Notes: generated from the sequence alone by a model not told the origin. A stretch of 64,000 bases of DNA from JAEYFP01 sp964566545 (GCA_964566545.1 CAZMIX010000007.1:8320-72319); one strand, 5' to 3'. Counted from the stretch's first letter, positions 18,135 through 28,055 are shown. Program-made: numbers and translations.

Positions 18135-18887
18135 TTATTCCCTGTCCTTTTTCGCAATGATATATATCCGTTCGCTGTCTTCCTTCGCCGGTTTATGGGT
18201 AAACGCATCATAAACAGCCAGAAGCTTCAGCCCCGACTGCACAAGCAGTTCCCGCACCTCTTCAAGCGCATAGGCGCGTTGATAATGCATCTCTTCATAC
18301 TTTTGGTAAGACTCGCCCTCTCTGATAAACAGCGTCAGCGCATATTCATTCAACATCTCCTGCTCGTCATAATCATTTTCCCAAATAAAGCTGCATTCTT
18401 CACGATTTTCTGCAAATACATTTCCGGCAAGCAGCTCCCGGTATTTATAGATTGTGTTCAAATCAAAAATAAAAATACCGCCTTGATCCAAATAATTTTC
18501 CACAAGCTGAAAGACCGTGAGCAAATCCGCGGCCTCCGTTACATAGTTTATACTGTCGCAAATACTGACGACGGCTCTCACCGTCCCATACAGCTCAAAT
18601 TCCTGCATATCCTGCAACAGATACAAGATATCGCTGCCGGAGACGACACGCTTTTCCATTGCGATCGAAAGCATGTCCGGCGAACTATCAACGCCGATCA
18701 TATCGTATCCCGCAGCCGCTAAAAGCTCAGTCAGTGTACCGGTACCGCAGCCTAAATCCAACACCAAACCATCCGTTATTTTATTTTCTCTTAATAATTC
18801 CGTCACATAACCGCACCATTCCTCATAAGGAACATTGTCCATAAAGCGGTCATAGACTCCGGCAAAGCCGGTATAGGCTTCCGTCAT
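18135..18887 (-). CDS. Class I SAM-dependent methyltransferase
   Basis: A 250-residue protein with methyltransferase motif I (LVLDLGCGTGT), an acidic residue after strand 2 (GVDSSPDML) and CDSINYV in the motif IV position. The N-terminus (YTGFAGVYDRFMDNVPYEEW) is typical of a small family common in Clostridia whose substrate is unknown. GGAGAG precedes the start. It sits between hisC (11 bases) and hslO (1 base) in one operon-like run, which does not reveal its substrate. Confidence 0.85.
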   Translation of the reverse strand: MTEAYTGFAGVYDRFMDNVPYEEWCGYVTELLRENKITDGLVLDLGCGTGTLTELLAAAGYDMIGVDSSPDMLSIAMEKRVVSGSDILYLLQDMQEFELYGTVRAVVSICDSINYVTEAADLLTVFQLVENYLDQGGIFIFDLNTIYKYRELLAGNVFAENREECSFIWENDYDEQEMLNEYALTLFIREGESYQKYEEMHYQRAYALEEVRELLVQSGLKLLAVYDAFTHKPAKEDSERIYIIAKKDRE

Positions 18888-18898
18888 CCTGCTCTCCG

Positions 18899-19957
18899 TC
18901 AGCCTTCCATAAAAAGGCGAAGCTCGTTTAACAACGCATCCATCTGTTCATTTGTGCCTATGGTAATGCGTAGATAGTTGTCAATCCGCGGTCTCTCAAA
19001 GTGGCGAACATAAATCTGCTTTGTTTTCAGATAAGTAAACAGCTCCTTTGCCGGAATACTTTTGTGCGACGCAAAAATGAAATTCGTCTTTGAGTCTGTG
19101 CAGGTAAAGCCCAGCTTTGCCAATTCGGCTTTGCAGCGCTCTCTTGTCGCAATTACTTTTGCAAGCGTCTCCCTGAAATAAGCTTCATCTTCAACAGCCT
19201 TAATCCCCCAGCAAATTGCAGGCTGGTTCATCGTGTAAGAATTAATGGAAAATTTAACATCGTTTAAATACCGGATCAGTTTTTTATTTCCTACCGCAAA
19301 GCCGATCCGCATCCCGGCAAACGCCCGCGATTTTGAAAATGTCTGCACGACGAGCACATTGTCATAGTTTCTCGTAAGCCGCATTGCGGACTCCCCGCCA
19401 AAATCCACATATGCTTCATCGACGATAACGACAGAGTCTAAATTATGCTTCACAATCTCCTCGATCAATTCCACCGGTTCGCTGATTCCGGTCGGCGCAT
19501 TCGGATTTGCAATGACAATACCGCCGTTTTCCTTATAATAATCCTCTTTTATCATCCTAAAATCCGCATCCAGAGGCTGCTGCTCATACGGAATGTCATA
19601 AACGTTGGCCCATACATCGTAAAAAGAATAGGTCACGTCCGGAAACAGTACAGGCTTTTTGGAATAAAAGAAAGTCAAAAAGCTGTTTGCCAGCACATCG
19701 TCCGAACCCACTCCGACAAAAACCTCATCCTTTTCAAAGCCATAACGTTCGGCGAGAGCCTCCACAAGAGGCTCCGCAGTAGTGCTCGGATACATCCTAA
19801 GCAGATCCGAATTGAGCGTCTCCAGTTCCTCTTTGATCAGCGGCGTCGGCGGATACGGAAATTCATTTGCATTTAATTTTATAACCGTACCGGCTTTCTT
19901 AGGCTGTTCGCCCGGCACATAAGGCTCCACACGCCTTACATTTTCTTCCCAGCTCAT
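18899..19957 (-). CDS. hisC: Histidinol-phosphate aminotransferase
   Basis: Fold-type I PLP aminotransferase of histidine synthesis; enzymes of this family can also act on aromatic amino acids. The 352-residue protein shows LNANEFPYPPTP, the NPNAPTG motif and the PLP lysine in QTFSKSRAFAGMRIG. Start ATG 19957 overlaps the preceding aminotransferase stop as ATGA, indicating coupling. No other his gene is present, so either the pathway is scattered or this enzyme has another main substrate. Confidence 0.85.
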   Translation of the reverse strand: MSWEENVRRVEPYVPGEQPKKAGTVIKLNANEFPYPPTPLIKEELETLNSDLLRMYPSTTAEPLVEALAERYGFEKDEVFVGVGSDDVLANSFLTFFYSKKPVLFPDVTYSFYDVWANVYDIPYEQQPLDADFRMIKEDYYKENGGIVIANPNAPTGISEPVELIEEIVKHNLDSVVIVDEAYVDFGGESAMRLTRNYDNVLVVQTFSKSRAFAGMRIGFAVGNKKLIRYLNDVKFSINSYTMNQPAICWGIKAVEDEAYFRETLAKVIATRERCKAELAKLGFTCTDSKTNFIFASHKSIPAKELFTYLKTKQIYVRHFERPRIDNYLRITIGTNEQMDALLNELRLFMEG

Positions 19958-21150
19958 ATGTTTTTCCCCAATACCTCTCCGGCCAGTTCCGCAAACTTCG
20001 GAAGCGCATTGACAATCGTCTCGTATGCCACACAGTAGGCGATGCGCACGTAGCCCGGGCAAGCGAAGCTCGAACCCGGTACGATCAGAATGTTATATTT
20101 TTTTGCCATTTCGCAAAATACTTTTTCCTCCTCAATGGGAGATTTCATGAACAAGTAGAACGCACCCTCCGGCTTCTGACATGTAAAACCAAGCTTGATC
20201 AAGCCGTCATACAGCGTATTCCGGTTCCGTTCGTAGTAAGAAATATCGGTCTTTTCATCAATACATCTGGCCACCACAAGCTGGAACATCGACGGCGCAT
20301 TAACATAGCCCAGAATACGGTTCGCTACGCTTGCCGCACCATACACCATTTCATAGTCCGTAACTTCGCTTGGAATCACAAGATAGCCGATACGCTCGCC
20401 CGGCAGAGACAGCGATTTACTAAACGAATAGCCGACAATTGTATTCGGGTAGTATTTCGGAATATAAGGAACCTCCACATCTCCGTATACAAGCTCCCTG
20501 TATGGTTCATCCGTCACAAGATAAATGGCCGTGCCAAATTCTTTTTCCTTTTTCGTGAGTATCCGCGCCATTTTTAAAATCGTTTCCTCTGAATAAATAA
20601 CACCCGTCGGGTTATTCGGAGAATTCACGATAACACATTTTGTCTTTGCCGTAATCTTTTGCTCAAACTCATCGAGTTTCGGCTGAAAATCCGCCGTATT
20701 CGGAGAGATCACGACGAGCGTTCCGTCATAATTCATCACATAATTCCGATATTCGCCGAAAAACGGCGCAAACACAATGACCTCGTCCCCCGGATTCAGC
20801 AGCGCACGGAATATGACATTCAATCCGCTGGCCGCACCAACCGTCATAATGATATTCCCTTGACCATAACTCGTTCCAAATCGCTTGTTGATGGACTGTG
20901 CCACCGTTTCACGGACATTCTCAAAGCCTGCATTGCTCATATATCCGTGCAGATGAATCGGATTATCGTTATTGGCAAGATCCACAATCGCCTCTTTAAC
21001 TGCCTGAGGCGGCGCAACATTGGGATTTCCAAGACTGAAATCATAAACATTTTCAGCCCCGTAAAGCTTTGCAAGCCTTTTTCCTTCCTCAAACATGGCT
21101 CTGATCACAGAACTTCCATTTACCAGTTCTATCATTTTTTCTGAAATCAT
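19954..21150 (-). CDS. Class I/II PLP-dependent aminotransferase (aspartate aminotransferase-like)
   Basis: A 398-residue aminotransferase with DFSLGNPNVAPP, SPNNPTGVIYS, and the PLP lysine in SFSKSLSLPGERIGY. The SxSKxxxxPGERIGY form is close to enzymes annotated as aspartate aminotransferases in Clostridia, but the substrate cannot be read from sequence. The start has AGGAAGG in front. It lies between hflC and hisC. Confidence 0.85.
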   Translation of the reverse strand: MISEKMIELVNGSSVIRAMFEEGKRLAKLYGAENVYDFSLGNPNVAPPQAVKEAIVDLANNDNPIHLHGYMSNAGFENVRETVAQSINKRFGTSYGQGNIIMTVGAASGLNVIFRALLNPGDEVIVFAPFFGEYRNYVMNYDGTLVVISPNTADFQPKLDEFEQKITAKTKCVIVNSPNNPTGVIYSEETILKMARILTKKEKEFGTAIYLVTDEPYRELVYGDVEVPYIPKYYPNTIVGYSFSKSLSLPGERIGYLVIPSEVTDYEMVYGAASVANRILGYVNAPSMFQLVVARCIDEKTDISYYERNRNTLYDGLIKLGFTCQKPEGAFYLFMKSPIEEEKVFCEMAKKYNILIVPGSSFACPGYVRIAYCVAYETIVNALPKFAELAGEVLGKNI

Positions 21151-21172
21151 CGTTCCTTCCTCTTTCCGCTAT

Positions 21173-22189
21173 TCATTGTTTTTGAGTGAATACTTCCGCA
21201 ATCGGAGAATCCGCCGGCAAAATCAAAATCTTTTCCGCGGAACCAGTCATACTCGCCTTGGCCGCATCCAAAGAGCGCACAAATGTATAAAAATCGCTCT
21301 TTGCTTCGTCCGAATAGGCACCGGACAAAATCCGCATGTATTCTGCTTCGCCTTCCGCCTTAAGCTGCTCAGCTTTGGCCTCAGCCTCCGAAAGCATAAT
21401 GGATACCTCTTTATCTGTCGTATTCTGAATCATCTGTGCCTGAGAAGCACCTTCCGCCGTATACTGGGCGGCTATGTTTTCGCGTTCCGAAATCATACGG
21501 GTATAAACGGCCTGCTTGTTATCATCCGGCAGATCCAGCTTCTTTACTTCCACCGTCATGATTTCGATGCCATACTGCTCATAGACCGCTCCGATATGCT
21601 CCATGATCTCGTCAGTCAGCGACTTGATCTCAATTTCTTCCGCAGATTCCTCAATCACAAGATCATTGGACTTTACGCCTTCTTCCTCCGCTACAATATC
21701 GGTAATCATCATTTTACCGTCACGGCTCTTAATGACCTCATCTTGTTTCATATTCGATATTGTATTTTTCATTGCATTATATACAATTGTGTCGATCCGG
21801 TTTTCCGCATTTGTGATGGAATAGCTCAAGGTCTGGGCAAATTTCAGCGGATCAGTCACACGCCACAGCACGTAGCTGTCGATGATCATCGATTTCTTAT
21901 CGGAGGTAATGACATCCGACGCCGGCAGGTCATACAACAGAATTTCTCTGGGAATCGTATCCACCGACTCGATAATCGGGATTTTAAAATATAGCCCCGC
22001 GCTCGAAATCGTGCGCTCCACACGCCCAAACTGACGTATTAATTTATATTCATTTTCATGACATATGACAACTGATGAGGTTGCCGTAATAAACAAAAAT
22101 AGCAGGACCACCCATATGATCCATGATTGACCACGTTTTTCTTTTCTTTTCGGCATTCCTTCCGAATTAAACCGCTCTGCTTCCGTCAT
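21173..22189 (-). CDS. hflC: HflC, SPFH-domain membrane protease modulator
   Basis: HflK and HflC form a large membrane cage that modulates FtsH. This 338-residue protein has a single N-terminal helix (about residues 24-42, WIIWVVLLFLFITATSSV), an SPFH domain (EYKLIRQFGRVERTI onward), and an Ala/Glu-rich coiled coil (ISEREN..AQYTAEGAS..). GGAGGAG precedes the start. It is 11 bases after hflK. Confidence 0.88.
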   Translation of the reverse strand: MTEAERFNSEGMPKRKEKRGQSWIIWVVLLFLFITATSSVVICHENEYKLIRQFGRVERTISSAGLYFKIPIIESVDTIPREILLYDLPASDVITSDKKSMIIDSYVLWRVTDPLKFAQTLSYSITNAENRIDTIVYNAMKNTISNMKQDEVIKSRDGKMMITDIVAEEEGVKSNDLVIEESAEEIEIKSLTDEIMEHIGAVYEQYGIEIMTVEVKKLDLPDDNKQAVYTRMISERENIAAQYTAEGASQAQMIQNTTDKEVSIMLSEAEAKAEQLKAEGEAEYMRILSGAYSDEAKSDFYTFVRSLDAAKASMTGSAEKILILPADSPIAEVFTQKQ

Positions 22190-22200
22190 CTGCTCTCCTC

Positions 22201-23208
22201 CTATTGTGTAAATGAGTCTAACGGCAGTATTTCCTGCATGTTGTCGCCGTCCGTACCCTGAATGATAATCTTTATATCAGGCAGTATCTCCTCCATCGTC
22301 TCGTAAAACATACGCTGCTTTGTGATCGTCGGGTATTTCACATACTCTTCATATGTGGAATTAAATCTGGCAACCTGCCCTTCCGCCTCATTGATACGCG
22401 CCTGCTTTTGTGCTTCAGCGTCCTGCAAAACCTTGTCGGCACGAGCCTCTGCGCTCGGTATCTGCTCGTTTCTATATTTATTCGCATTATTTAAGGAAGT
22501 TTCTTTCCCTTGCTTTGCCGTCTCCACGGATTTAAACGCGGTAATAACCTCCTCCGTCGGCGGCTCCGCATCCTGTATTGTAATGTTAACAAGCTGAATG
22601 CCAATGTCCAGCAATTCCAGCTTTTCCAGTATTATTTCCTTGATATTTGCCTGAATCTCATTTTTTCCGGTCGTCAGCACCGCGTCAACACCATAAGAGC
22701 CTATTGTCGTCCTTATACAGTTCTGTGCGATGTTCGTTAAAATCTTCTTCGGATCCTCCGAAGCATAGAGTGCCTTCACCGGATCGGTAATGCGGTATTC
22801 CGCATAAAAATCGATTTTAATGAAGTTGTAGTCAGAGGTGATCATCATCCCCTCCTCCTCGTCCTCGGCGCCGTTATAATTATACTCATAGTCGCTCGTA
22901 TAGCCGATCGCAAAACCCTGAATCGTCGTATTGACCTTGCTCACAGTCTGCACGAACGGAACCTTAAAATGGAGTCCCGGCTCCGTCACCGCCTTTGGCT
23001 TTCCAAACGTACAAATAACTGCCTGTTCTTCCTCCTGAATGGAATAAAAGGAGCTCGAAATTAATACAACTACGAAGAGAACAAGCAAGACAATACCAAC
23101 TACCCGAAGCACGCTCCCCTTCAAAGGCGTACCGCCGCCATTTTTGGATCTTTTTTCTCCCTTAAAGGCACGAAATCCGCCATTTTTACCAAATTCATCA
23201 AATGCCAT
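22201..23208 (-). CDS. hflK: HflK, SPFH-domain membrane protease modulator
   Basis: Partner of HflC, 335 residues. A Gly/Lys-rich N-terminus precedes one membrane helix (about residues 32-52), the SPFH start YSIQEEEQAVICTFG, an acidic insert with repeated Glu and Tyr (about 105-120), and the coiled coil (ARADKVLQDAEAQKQARINEAEG). GGAGGAAT precedes the start. It begins 3 bases after the EAL-domain gene stop, so the cyclic-di-GMP gene and hflKC may be one transcript. Confidence 0.88.
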   Translation of the reverse strand: MAFDEFGKNGGFRAFKGEKRSKNGGGTPLKGSVLRVVGIVLLVLFVVVLISSSFYSIQEEEQAVICTFGKPKAVTEPGLHFKVPFVQTVSKVNTTIQGFAIGYTSDYEYNYNGAEDEEEGMMITSDYNFIKIDFYAEYRITDPVKALYASEDPKKILTNIAQNCIRTTIGSYGVDAVLTTGKNEIQANIKEIILEKLELLDIGIQLVNITIQDAEPPTEEVITAFKSVETAKQGKETSLNNANKYRNEQIPSAEARADKVLQDAEAQKQARINEAEGQVARFNSTYEEYVKYPTITKQRMFYETMEEILPDIKIIIQGTDGDNMQEILPLDSFTQ

Positions 23209-23210
23209 TT

Positions 23211-24908
23211 TTATTCCTCCGTTTTATGTTGATAGATTCCCTCATAACTGCCCCTGCTCAGACGTTCTTCAAATTCCTCGAGCGGAAGCGGTTTGTCAAA
23301 CAAAAATCCCTGCGCCATATTGCAATGGATTTCCTTTAAAAACTCAACCTGCTCGACCGTTTCCACTCCCTCCATGATAACATCAATATCTAAATCCTGC
23401 ACCATGTGAACAATATTGTTAATGACAATCCGCTCCCGATCCGAAACATTCTCCGCATCAAGAAGCGACTTGTCAATTTTTAAAATGTCAAAGGATAGGT
23501 TTGTCAGCAGACTGAGCGAGGAATACCCCGTCCCGAAATCATCCATCGCCGTAGCGATTCCATAATTTTTCAACTCTTCCAGCGCCGAGGCAAGCATTGT
23601 GCTGTCATCCCAGTCGGCGCTTTCCGTGAACTCAATTTCAATATATTTTACCGGAATCATAAATTCCTTTAAGATTTTGACGATATCGTTCGTAAAATGC
23701 TCGTTCAGCAAATGCATTCTGGAAAAGTTGACCGAGGTTTTTACTACATCCAAACCGTCATCCAGCCATTTACGCATGTTTTTGCACACGGTGCGTAGCA
23801 CAAAAAAATCAATTTGACAGACAAATCCGTTTTTCTCAAAAATCGGAATAAACTCCGCCGGCGGGATAATCTTTCCGTTCGAACGCCAACGCACCAATGC
23901 TTCCGCACCAACGATACAGCTGCTGCTCAACTCGATTTTGGGCTGATAATATACAATGAATTCTCCGTCGCGCAGCGCATCCGTCATCCGCGCCTCAATA
24001 TCCTTTTCTTTTAAGAACTGCTTGTGAATTTCCTCATTATAATAAACGACCGTCGAGCGTCCGCCTTGACAGGATATCGTATACGCGGCCATCGCGTATT
24101 CAATCGGAAGCTGAACGTTCGTGTCCTCTTTTTTCATTTCATAAATACCAACGCAAAATGACACTTTTTGCTTTACCTGCTCCTGATTGTAAACAAACGT
24201 GACCTCAAGCCCGGACAGAAAGTCCAAATACTGCGACAGATTGGAATTATGTACGACAACGATCAGATTGTCATTGACAAGCCTCGCAGTCACCTGCTCC
24301 TGTGATTGCGCAAGCGCGAATGCCTGCAGCTTTTTGGAAACCTGAAGCATGACCTGATTGCCAATTTCATAACCATATTTCTGGTTGATAATCTGAAGCT
24401 TATATGCTCTCATATATAAAATCGAGTACCGATAGGCAACCTCCTGATCGATTAGGCTCTGAATCGCATTTGTCAATCCCTTAAGATTAATCAGTCCCGT
24501 CAGGCAATCATGGACACTTGCATCCAAAGCTTCGTGGATATACCACATCCGCCCGATATACAAAATAATGAAGCGTGATAAATTGACCATGTTCTGCTCG
24601 TCACTTTCATCCCACTCCCCGTCGCCATCCTTCCAAAACTCCAGCTTTGTGTCCTCCGGCATATGCGAAGTTTCTATTCGCTCCCAGTCCGGCGCATTCA
24701 ACATCCGCGTGTCATAACGCTTATAAACGGTAATCGCTCTGTTTAACGGCTCATTGCAGGTTACACGAATCTGGCTGATCTGCATCACCTCCGACAAAAC
24801 ACCGATCGCCCTTGACAACGGCTCAACATCCTCTGGCCTCCCATTATAGACCTCCTTCAAAAAGCCTTCAATCGTATGATCAATCAGTAACTGATTTCTT
24901 CTCCCCAT
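23211..24908 (-). CDS. Degenerate GGDEF plus EAL domain protein (c-di-GMP phosphodiesterase)
   Basis: A 565-residue cytoplasmic protein. Residues 1-130 form an unrecognised sensor-like region. Residues 130-275 resemble a GGDEF domain whose signature is lost (RLVNDNLIVV in its place), so no cyclase activity is expected. The EAL domain follows: AEALVRW near 336, FTES, AMDDFGTGYS, LKIDKSLL, EGVET and AQGF are all present, the residues needed for metal binding and hydrolysis. It probably degrades c-di-GMP with the GGDEF part as regulator. It follows the 150-residue gene by 42 bases. Confidence 0.88.
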   Translation of the reverse strand: MGRRNQLLIDHTIEGFLKEVYNGRPEDVEPLSRAIGVLSEVMQISQIRVTCNEPLNRAITVYKRYDTRMLNAPDWERIETSHMPEDTKLEFWKDGDGEWDESDEQNMVNLSRFIILYIGRMWYIHEALDASVHDCLTGLINLKGLTNAIQSLIDQEVAYRYSILYMRAYKLQIINQKYGYEIGNQVMLQVSKKLQAFALAQSQEQVTARLVNDNLIVVVHNSNLSQYLDFLSGLEVTFVYNQEQVKQKVSFCVGIYEMKKEDTNVQLPIEYAMAAYTISCQGGRSTVVYYNEEIHKQFLKEKDIEARMTDALRDGEFIVYYQPKIELSSSCIVGAEALVRWRSNGKIIPPAEFIPIFEKNGFVCQIDFFVLRTVCKNMRKWLDDGLDVVKTSVNFSRMHLLNEHFTNDIVKILKEFMIPVKYIEIEFTESADWDDSTMLASALEELKNYGIATAMDDFGTGYSSLSLLTNLSFDILKIDKSLLDAENVSDRERIVINNIVHMVQDLDIDVIMEGVETVEQVEFLKEIHCNMAQGFLFDKPLPLEEFEERLSRGSYEGIYQHKTEE

Positions 24909-24950
24909 TGTTATCTCCCACTTATTAATTTTGTAAGCGCCTTATCTTCT

Positions 24951-25403
24951 TCAGGCTGCGTAATGAAAAAACAATTCTTCCAAACAGGTCAGCGCCGTAT
25001 AAAATATCTTTTCTCCGACGGCATCCTTCCAGCAAACAGATTTCCGCTTTCCCTCAAGCACATATTTGCTTAAAATACCTTTAAAAATATCGATATCCTG
25101 TATTTTGGCCTGTCTCAGCAGCCGTCGTTCATCCTCAAACGTCTTGATTTTATGGCGCGTATAAATGTAAGGATAATTCTTATCCATGAACTTCGTCTTC
25201 TCCGCTTCCTTCACAAAGGCCAACAGTGTTGAATCATATATCGGTATCTGCATTTGCTTCGGACCGTTTTCTCCCTCATAATAGCCTGCCACATCCTTTG
25301 ACTCTTTCGTCAAAAGCCACGGCAGATATTTCAAAAGCCGTTCCACATCCCCGCGGTATTCGTCGATTATCAGCTCACGCGTTGTTTGTTGCTGACCATA
25401 CAT
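24951..25403 (-). CDS. Small cytoplasmic protein, unknown function (possibly DUF6508-like)
   Basis: A 150-residue protein without signal or membrane segments. Visible blocks are LLKYLPWLLTKE near the N-terminus, YIYTRHKIKT in the middle and LSKYVLEGKRKS.CW toward the C-terminus; the pattern reminds me of the small family DUF6508, but I am not certain. GGGAGGAGG precedes the start. It is the first gene after a good minus-strand promoter and is likely co-transcribed with the EAL protein. Confidence 0.6.
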   Translation of the reverse strand: MYGQQQTTRELIIDEYRGDVERLLKYLPWLLTKESKDVAGYYEGENGPKQMQIPIYDSTLLAFVKEAEKTKFMDKNYPYIYTRHKIKTFEDERRLLRQAKIQDIDIFKGILSKYVLEGKRKSVCWKDAVGEKIFYTALTCLEELFFHYAA

Positions 25404-25459
25404 ATTGAAAGATCCTCCTCCCTATTGCAGTTGTAATGTTGCAATATTGATTTTTTTTT

Positions 25460-25488
25460 ATTATAATCTATACATGTCACAATGTAAA
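25460..25488 (-). promoter_or_regulatory. Minus-strand promoter, overlapping a divergent plus-strand promoter
   Basis: On the minus strand TTTACA (25488-25483) and TATAAT (25465-25460) are 17 bases apart. On the plus strand TTGATT (25447-25452) and TATACA (25469-25474) are 16 apart and overlap it. The two would drive the DUF6508-like/EAL run and the glycosyltransferase gene, and could compete. Confidence 0.6.
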
Positions 25489-25526
25489 GTTGGGATTTAA
25501 GTACACTTAGCCCGCAAGGAGTTTTC

Positions 25527-27014
25527 ATGAAGCTTTTTTCTGATTCCAATCGAACGGCACGTTTGCAAAAAAGTCTGGAATATATCATTCTTTTTTTTGT
25601 TTCTATTGTATTTCTACTTGCATTTTCACTTTGGACAAGCCCTTTTTATCGTCATTGGTACGGCTGTGACGCTTCTTTTTTTTCCATGGTAGGCCGCGGA
25701 ATTACAAAGGGTCTTGTTCCTTATAAGGATTTTTTTGATTTAAAAGGACCTTACTTTTTCTTTATCGAAGCGCTTGGTCAGCTTCTTCACAAGGATCGTC
25801 CCGGTGTTTTTTTGATTCAGGTTCTTTTTCTATTTTTTTCGCTCGTATTGATTGGAAAGCTCGCGGGACTTTACCTGTCAAAAAAAAGGGCTGCGGTTGT
25901 TCTTCTTGTTTTTTTACTAGCCCATATTTCCACTCTATGGGGAGGAAATACATTAGAGGAATTTTGCCTGCCGCTCAATCTGCTCTGCCTGTATCTTGTG
26001 GTAAAACACTTGAAAAAGGATGGTCTTTTGATCTGGCGGCTGCCCAAACACACTGCCATGATCATTGGTGCATGTCTTGGCATCATTACCTTTTCAAAAA
26101 TTACGGCGGCGGCTCCTGTTCTCGGAATAACGTGTGCTATTTTTTTTCTTTCAATCATCAACAAACAATATAAAGATTTTCTTTCATTCTTGCTTTTTTT
26201 CCTGCTGGGTATTCTTATTGCTATTCTCCCAATATTTCTTTATTTCGGATATCATGGTGCAATCGGAGAAATGCTTTACTGCGTATTTGCTTTTGCCTTT
26301 CGGCGTTCGGTGGATTTCTCCGAAGGCTTCAATATCATATGGGAAATTAAGCTCTCCGGCTGTATTTTTGCATTTTTGTTTGCCTGCCTGCATAGAAATT
26401 CTCTTTCTGATGCATTACGAATACTGTTAATCGGTATGTCGGCGGCGACTTATCTGCTTTTACATTTAGGAAATCCATTTATCTATTACTTTACGACCGC
26501 ATACCCTTCCCTTCTATTTGCTTTTATTTTATTCTTATCCGTTTATGATCCGCTCCTTATTTTCAAAGATATCCGGCAGGGCTGCTGCCTTTTTGCGCTC
26601 GGCTGCTATCTGTTTTATTATGCTTCCTGCAGTATGGACACGATTCATATTTTGCTTTATGAACGGGACAATCCCTATTATGAGGAATATTATAAGGAAG
26701 CGGCCAATCTTGCCACGCTGATTCCCGAATGGGAGCGAGACAGCGTATTCTGCTTCAGCACGGATATGACTTGGTTTGAAGCAAATCAAATAATGCCGTG
26801 CTATAAATATCAGGTCAATTTACAGTTTTTTATTGCATTAGATCCGCAGATCGAATTGAATATCATTAGTTATTTAAATAGTACACCGCCCAAATGGCTC
26901 ATAGTCGGTTCCAGCTTTCAAGACGATATTCCAAGCCTATTTGCACTTGTCGATCAAAACTATGAATGTGTTTCCTCAAACAGCACCGGAAATTTATACT
27001 TGTTGAAGGAATAA
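25527..27014 (+). CDS. GT-C type membrane glycosyltransferase-like protein
   Basis: A 495-residue protein with about ten hydrophobic helices. The first extracytoplasmic loop reads CDASFFSMVGRGITKGLVPYKDFFDLKGP, the D..F...G....G..PY.D..D.KGP pattern seen in GT-C fold (GT39/ArnT-like) transferases that use lipid-linked sugars, with the Asp as likely catalytic residue. The C-terminal 100 residues are probably outside. AAGGAG lies 5 bases before the start. No neighbouring cell-wall gene identifies the acceptor. Its base composition is more AT-rich and T-homopolymer-rich than its neighbours. Confidence 0.7.
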   Translation: MKLFSDSNRTARLQKSLEYIILFFVSIVFLLAFSLWTSPFYRHWYGCDASFFSMVGRGITKGLVPYKDFFDLKGPYFFFIEALGQLLHKDRPGVFLIQVLFLFFSLVLIGKLAGLYLSKKRAAVVLLVFLLAHISTLWGGNTLEEFCLPLNLLCLYLVVKHLKKDGLLIWRLPKHTAMIIGACLGIITFSKITAAAPVLGITCAIFFLSIINKQYKDFLSFLLFFLLGILIAILPIFLYFGYHGAIGEMLYCVFAFAFRRSVDFSEGFNIIWEIKLSGCIFAFLFACLHRNSLSDALRILLIGMSAATYLLLHLGNPFIYYFTTAYPSLLFAFILFLSVYDPLLIFKDIRQGCCLFALGCYLFYYASCSMDTIHILLYERDNPYYEEYYKEAANLATLIPEWERDSVFCFSTDMTWFEANQIMPCYKYQVNLQFFIALDPQIELNIISYLNSTPPKWLIVGSSFQDDIPSLFALVDQNYECVSSNSTGNLYLLKE

Positions 27015-27023
27015 ACACAATAA

Positions 27024-27069
27024 AACACGGCGCACTTTTGTTTTTTAGTCGCACGCCGTGTTCTGTTTT
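27024..27069 (+). terminator. Terminator after the glycosyltransferase gene
   Basis: AACACGGCG (27024-27032) pairs with CGCCGTGTT (27054-27062), followed by CTGTTTTCT. T-rich loop. Confidence 0.7.
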
Positions 27070-27173
27070 CTGCATGTTACTGCAAATTCATTTTGCTTTT
27101 CATGCAAGCAGACCCGTGTATTCTTTTATTTTTCATTACTCAAATACAGCGTTCAAAAAGCCCCTGCTTCCCC

Positions 27174-28055
27174 CTACTGTGCGGCAGTAGTATTCTTTCC
27201 TGTAAATGCATCTTTTAAGTTTGTTTTAAAGTTCTCATAATAGGCGGTAATTTTATCGTTCACCTCGCCGCCATTCTGAAACATTCCTACATAATCGGAC
27301 ACGATTCCGGCCGTCTTCGATCCTGCCTGTTCGCCGCCTGCGAAGTCATTGTACTCTTTTAAATAACCTTCGCCAAGCGTCGTGCCGTTATCCAGATAGC
27401 TGTTTGCCGTCTTATTTTTTGCATCATAACCACCAGTAATTGCCTTATTCATAATCTGCTCATACATCTCATAAGCATATTGATTTGTTGCACCTTCCGG
27501 ATAGTCATTCATCAGGTTTTCAAAGCCGGAGGCTCTGTTTAAAAGCTCTGTTACGGAAAGCTCATCACCCCCGCCCGTCGTAACGGACGGATTTTCCTGT
27601 TCTTGCTTCATCAAGTCAACAAACCGACCCATCTCGTCGGATAGATAACTTTTGTGTGCTCCCAGCTTCGAATAATCCAGCGCGGTTGCCTTTCCTGTAT
27701 GGCTGATCAGACCTGCTACCATTTGGTCAGCTTCCTCTGCAGTTGCGCCTGAAATATTTTCGTCAATATAATTATATATATCGTCCTGACTTCCCGCACC
27801 CTGCAGCATTGTGTTATAGCTGTCAAGAACTGTGTTTCCTGTTCCGTTGCCCGCCGTCGTATTGTCCGTCACATTGTTTGCCGTATCATCCGTCACGTCT
27901 GCGTCATTTGCACCAAGCCCCGCTTCATCCTGATTGACGTTATCATCCGCAAGTACCCCGTCATCCTGCGCCGCATCAGCGTTCCTGCCGCATCCCACTA
28001 ATCCAAACGCTGCCAACGACAGCATACATACTAACACTGCCATCTTTTTTTTCAT
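27174..28055 (-). CDS. Lipoprotein with Asp/Asn-rich linker, unknown function
   Basis: A 293-residue exported lipoprotein: a Lys-rich start, a hydrophobic stretch and the lipobox LVGC (Cys 22). Residues 23-75 are a low-complexity linker of Asp, Asn, Ala, Gly and Thr; the rest is a soluble helical domain with no motif I know. It is convergent with the glycosyltransferase gene. It may carry a peptidoglycan-passing linker, but its role is open. Confidence 0.7.
   Translation of the reverse strand: MKKKMAVLVCMLSLAAFGLVGCGRNADAAQDDGVLADDNVNQDEAGLGANDADVTDDTANNVTDNTTAGNGTGNTVLDSYNTMLQGAGSQDDIYNYIDENISGATAEEADQMVAGLISHTGKATALDYSKLGAHKSYLSDEMGRFVDLMKQEQENPSVTTGGGDELSVTELLNRASGFENLMNDYPEGATNQYAYEMYEQIMNKAITGGYDAKNKTANSYLDNGTTLGEGYLKEYNDFAGGEQAGSKTAGIVSDYVGMFQNGGEVNDKITAYYENFKTNLKDAFTGKNTTAAQ

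Noticed and set aside
20659..21994. Long plus-strand frames opposite the aminotransferase and hflC genes
   Set aside because: They are antisense shadows of well-supported genes and show no recognisable domain.
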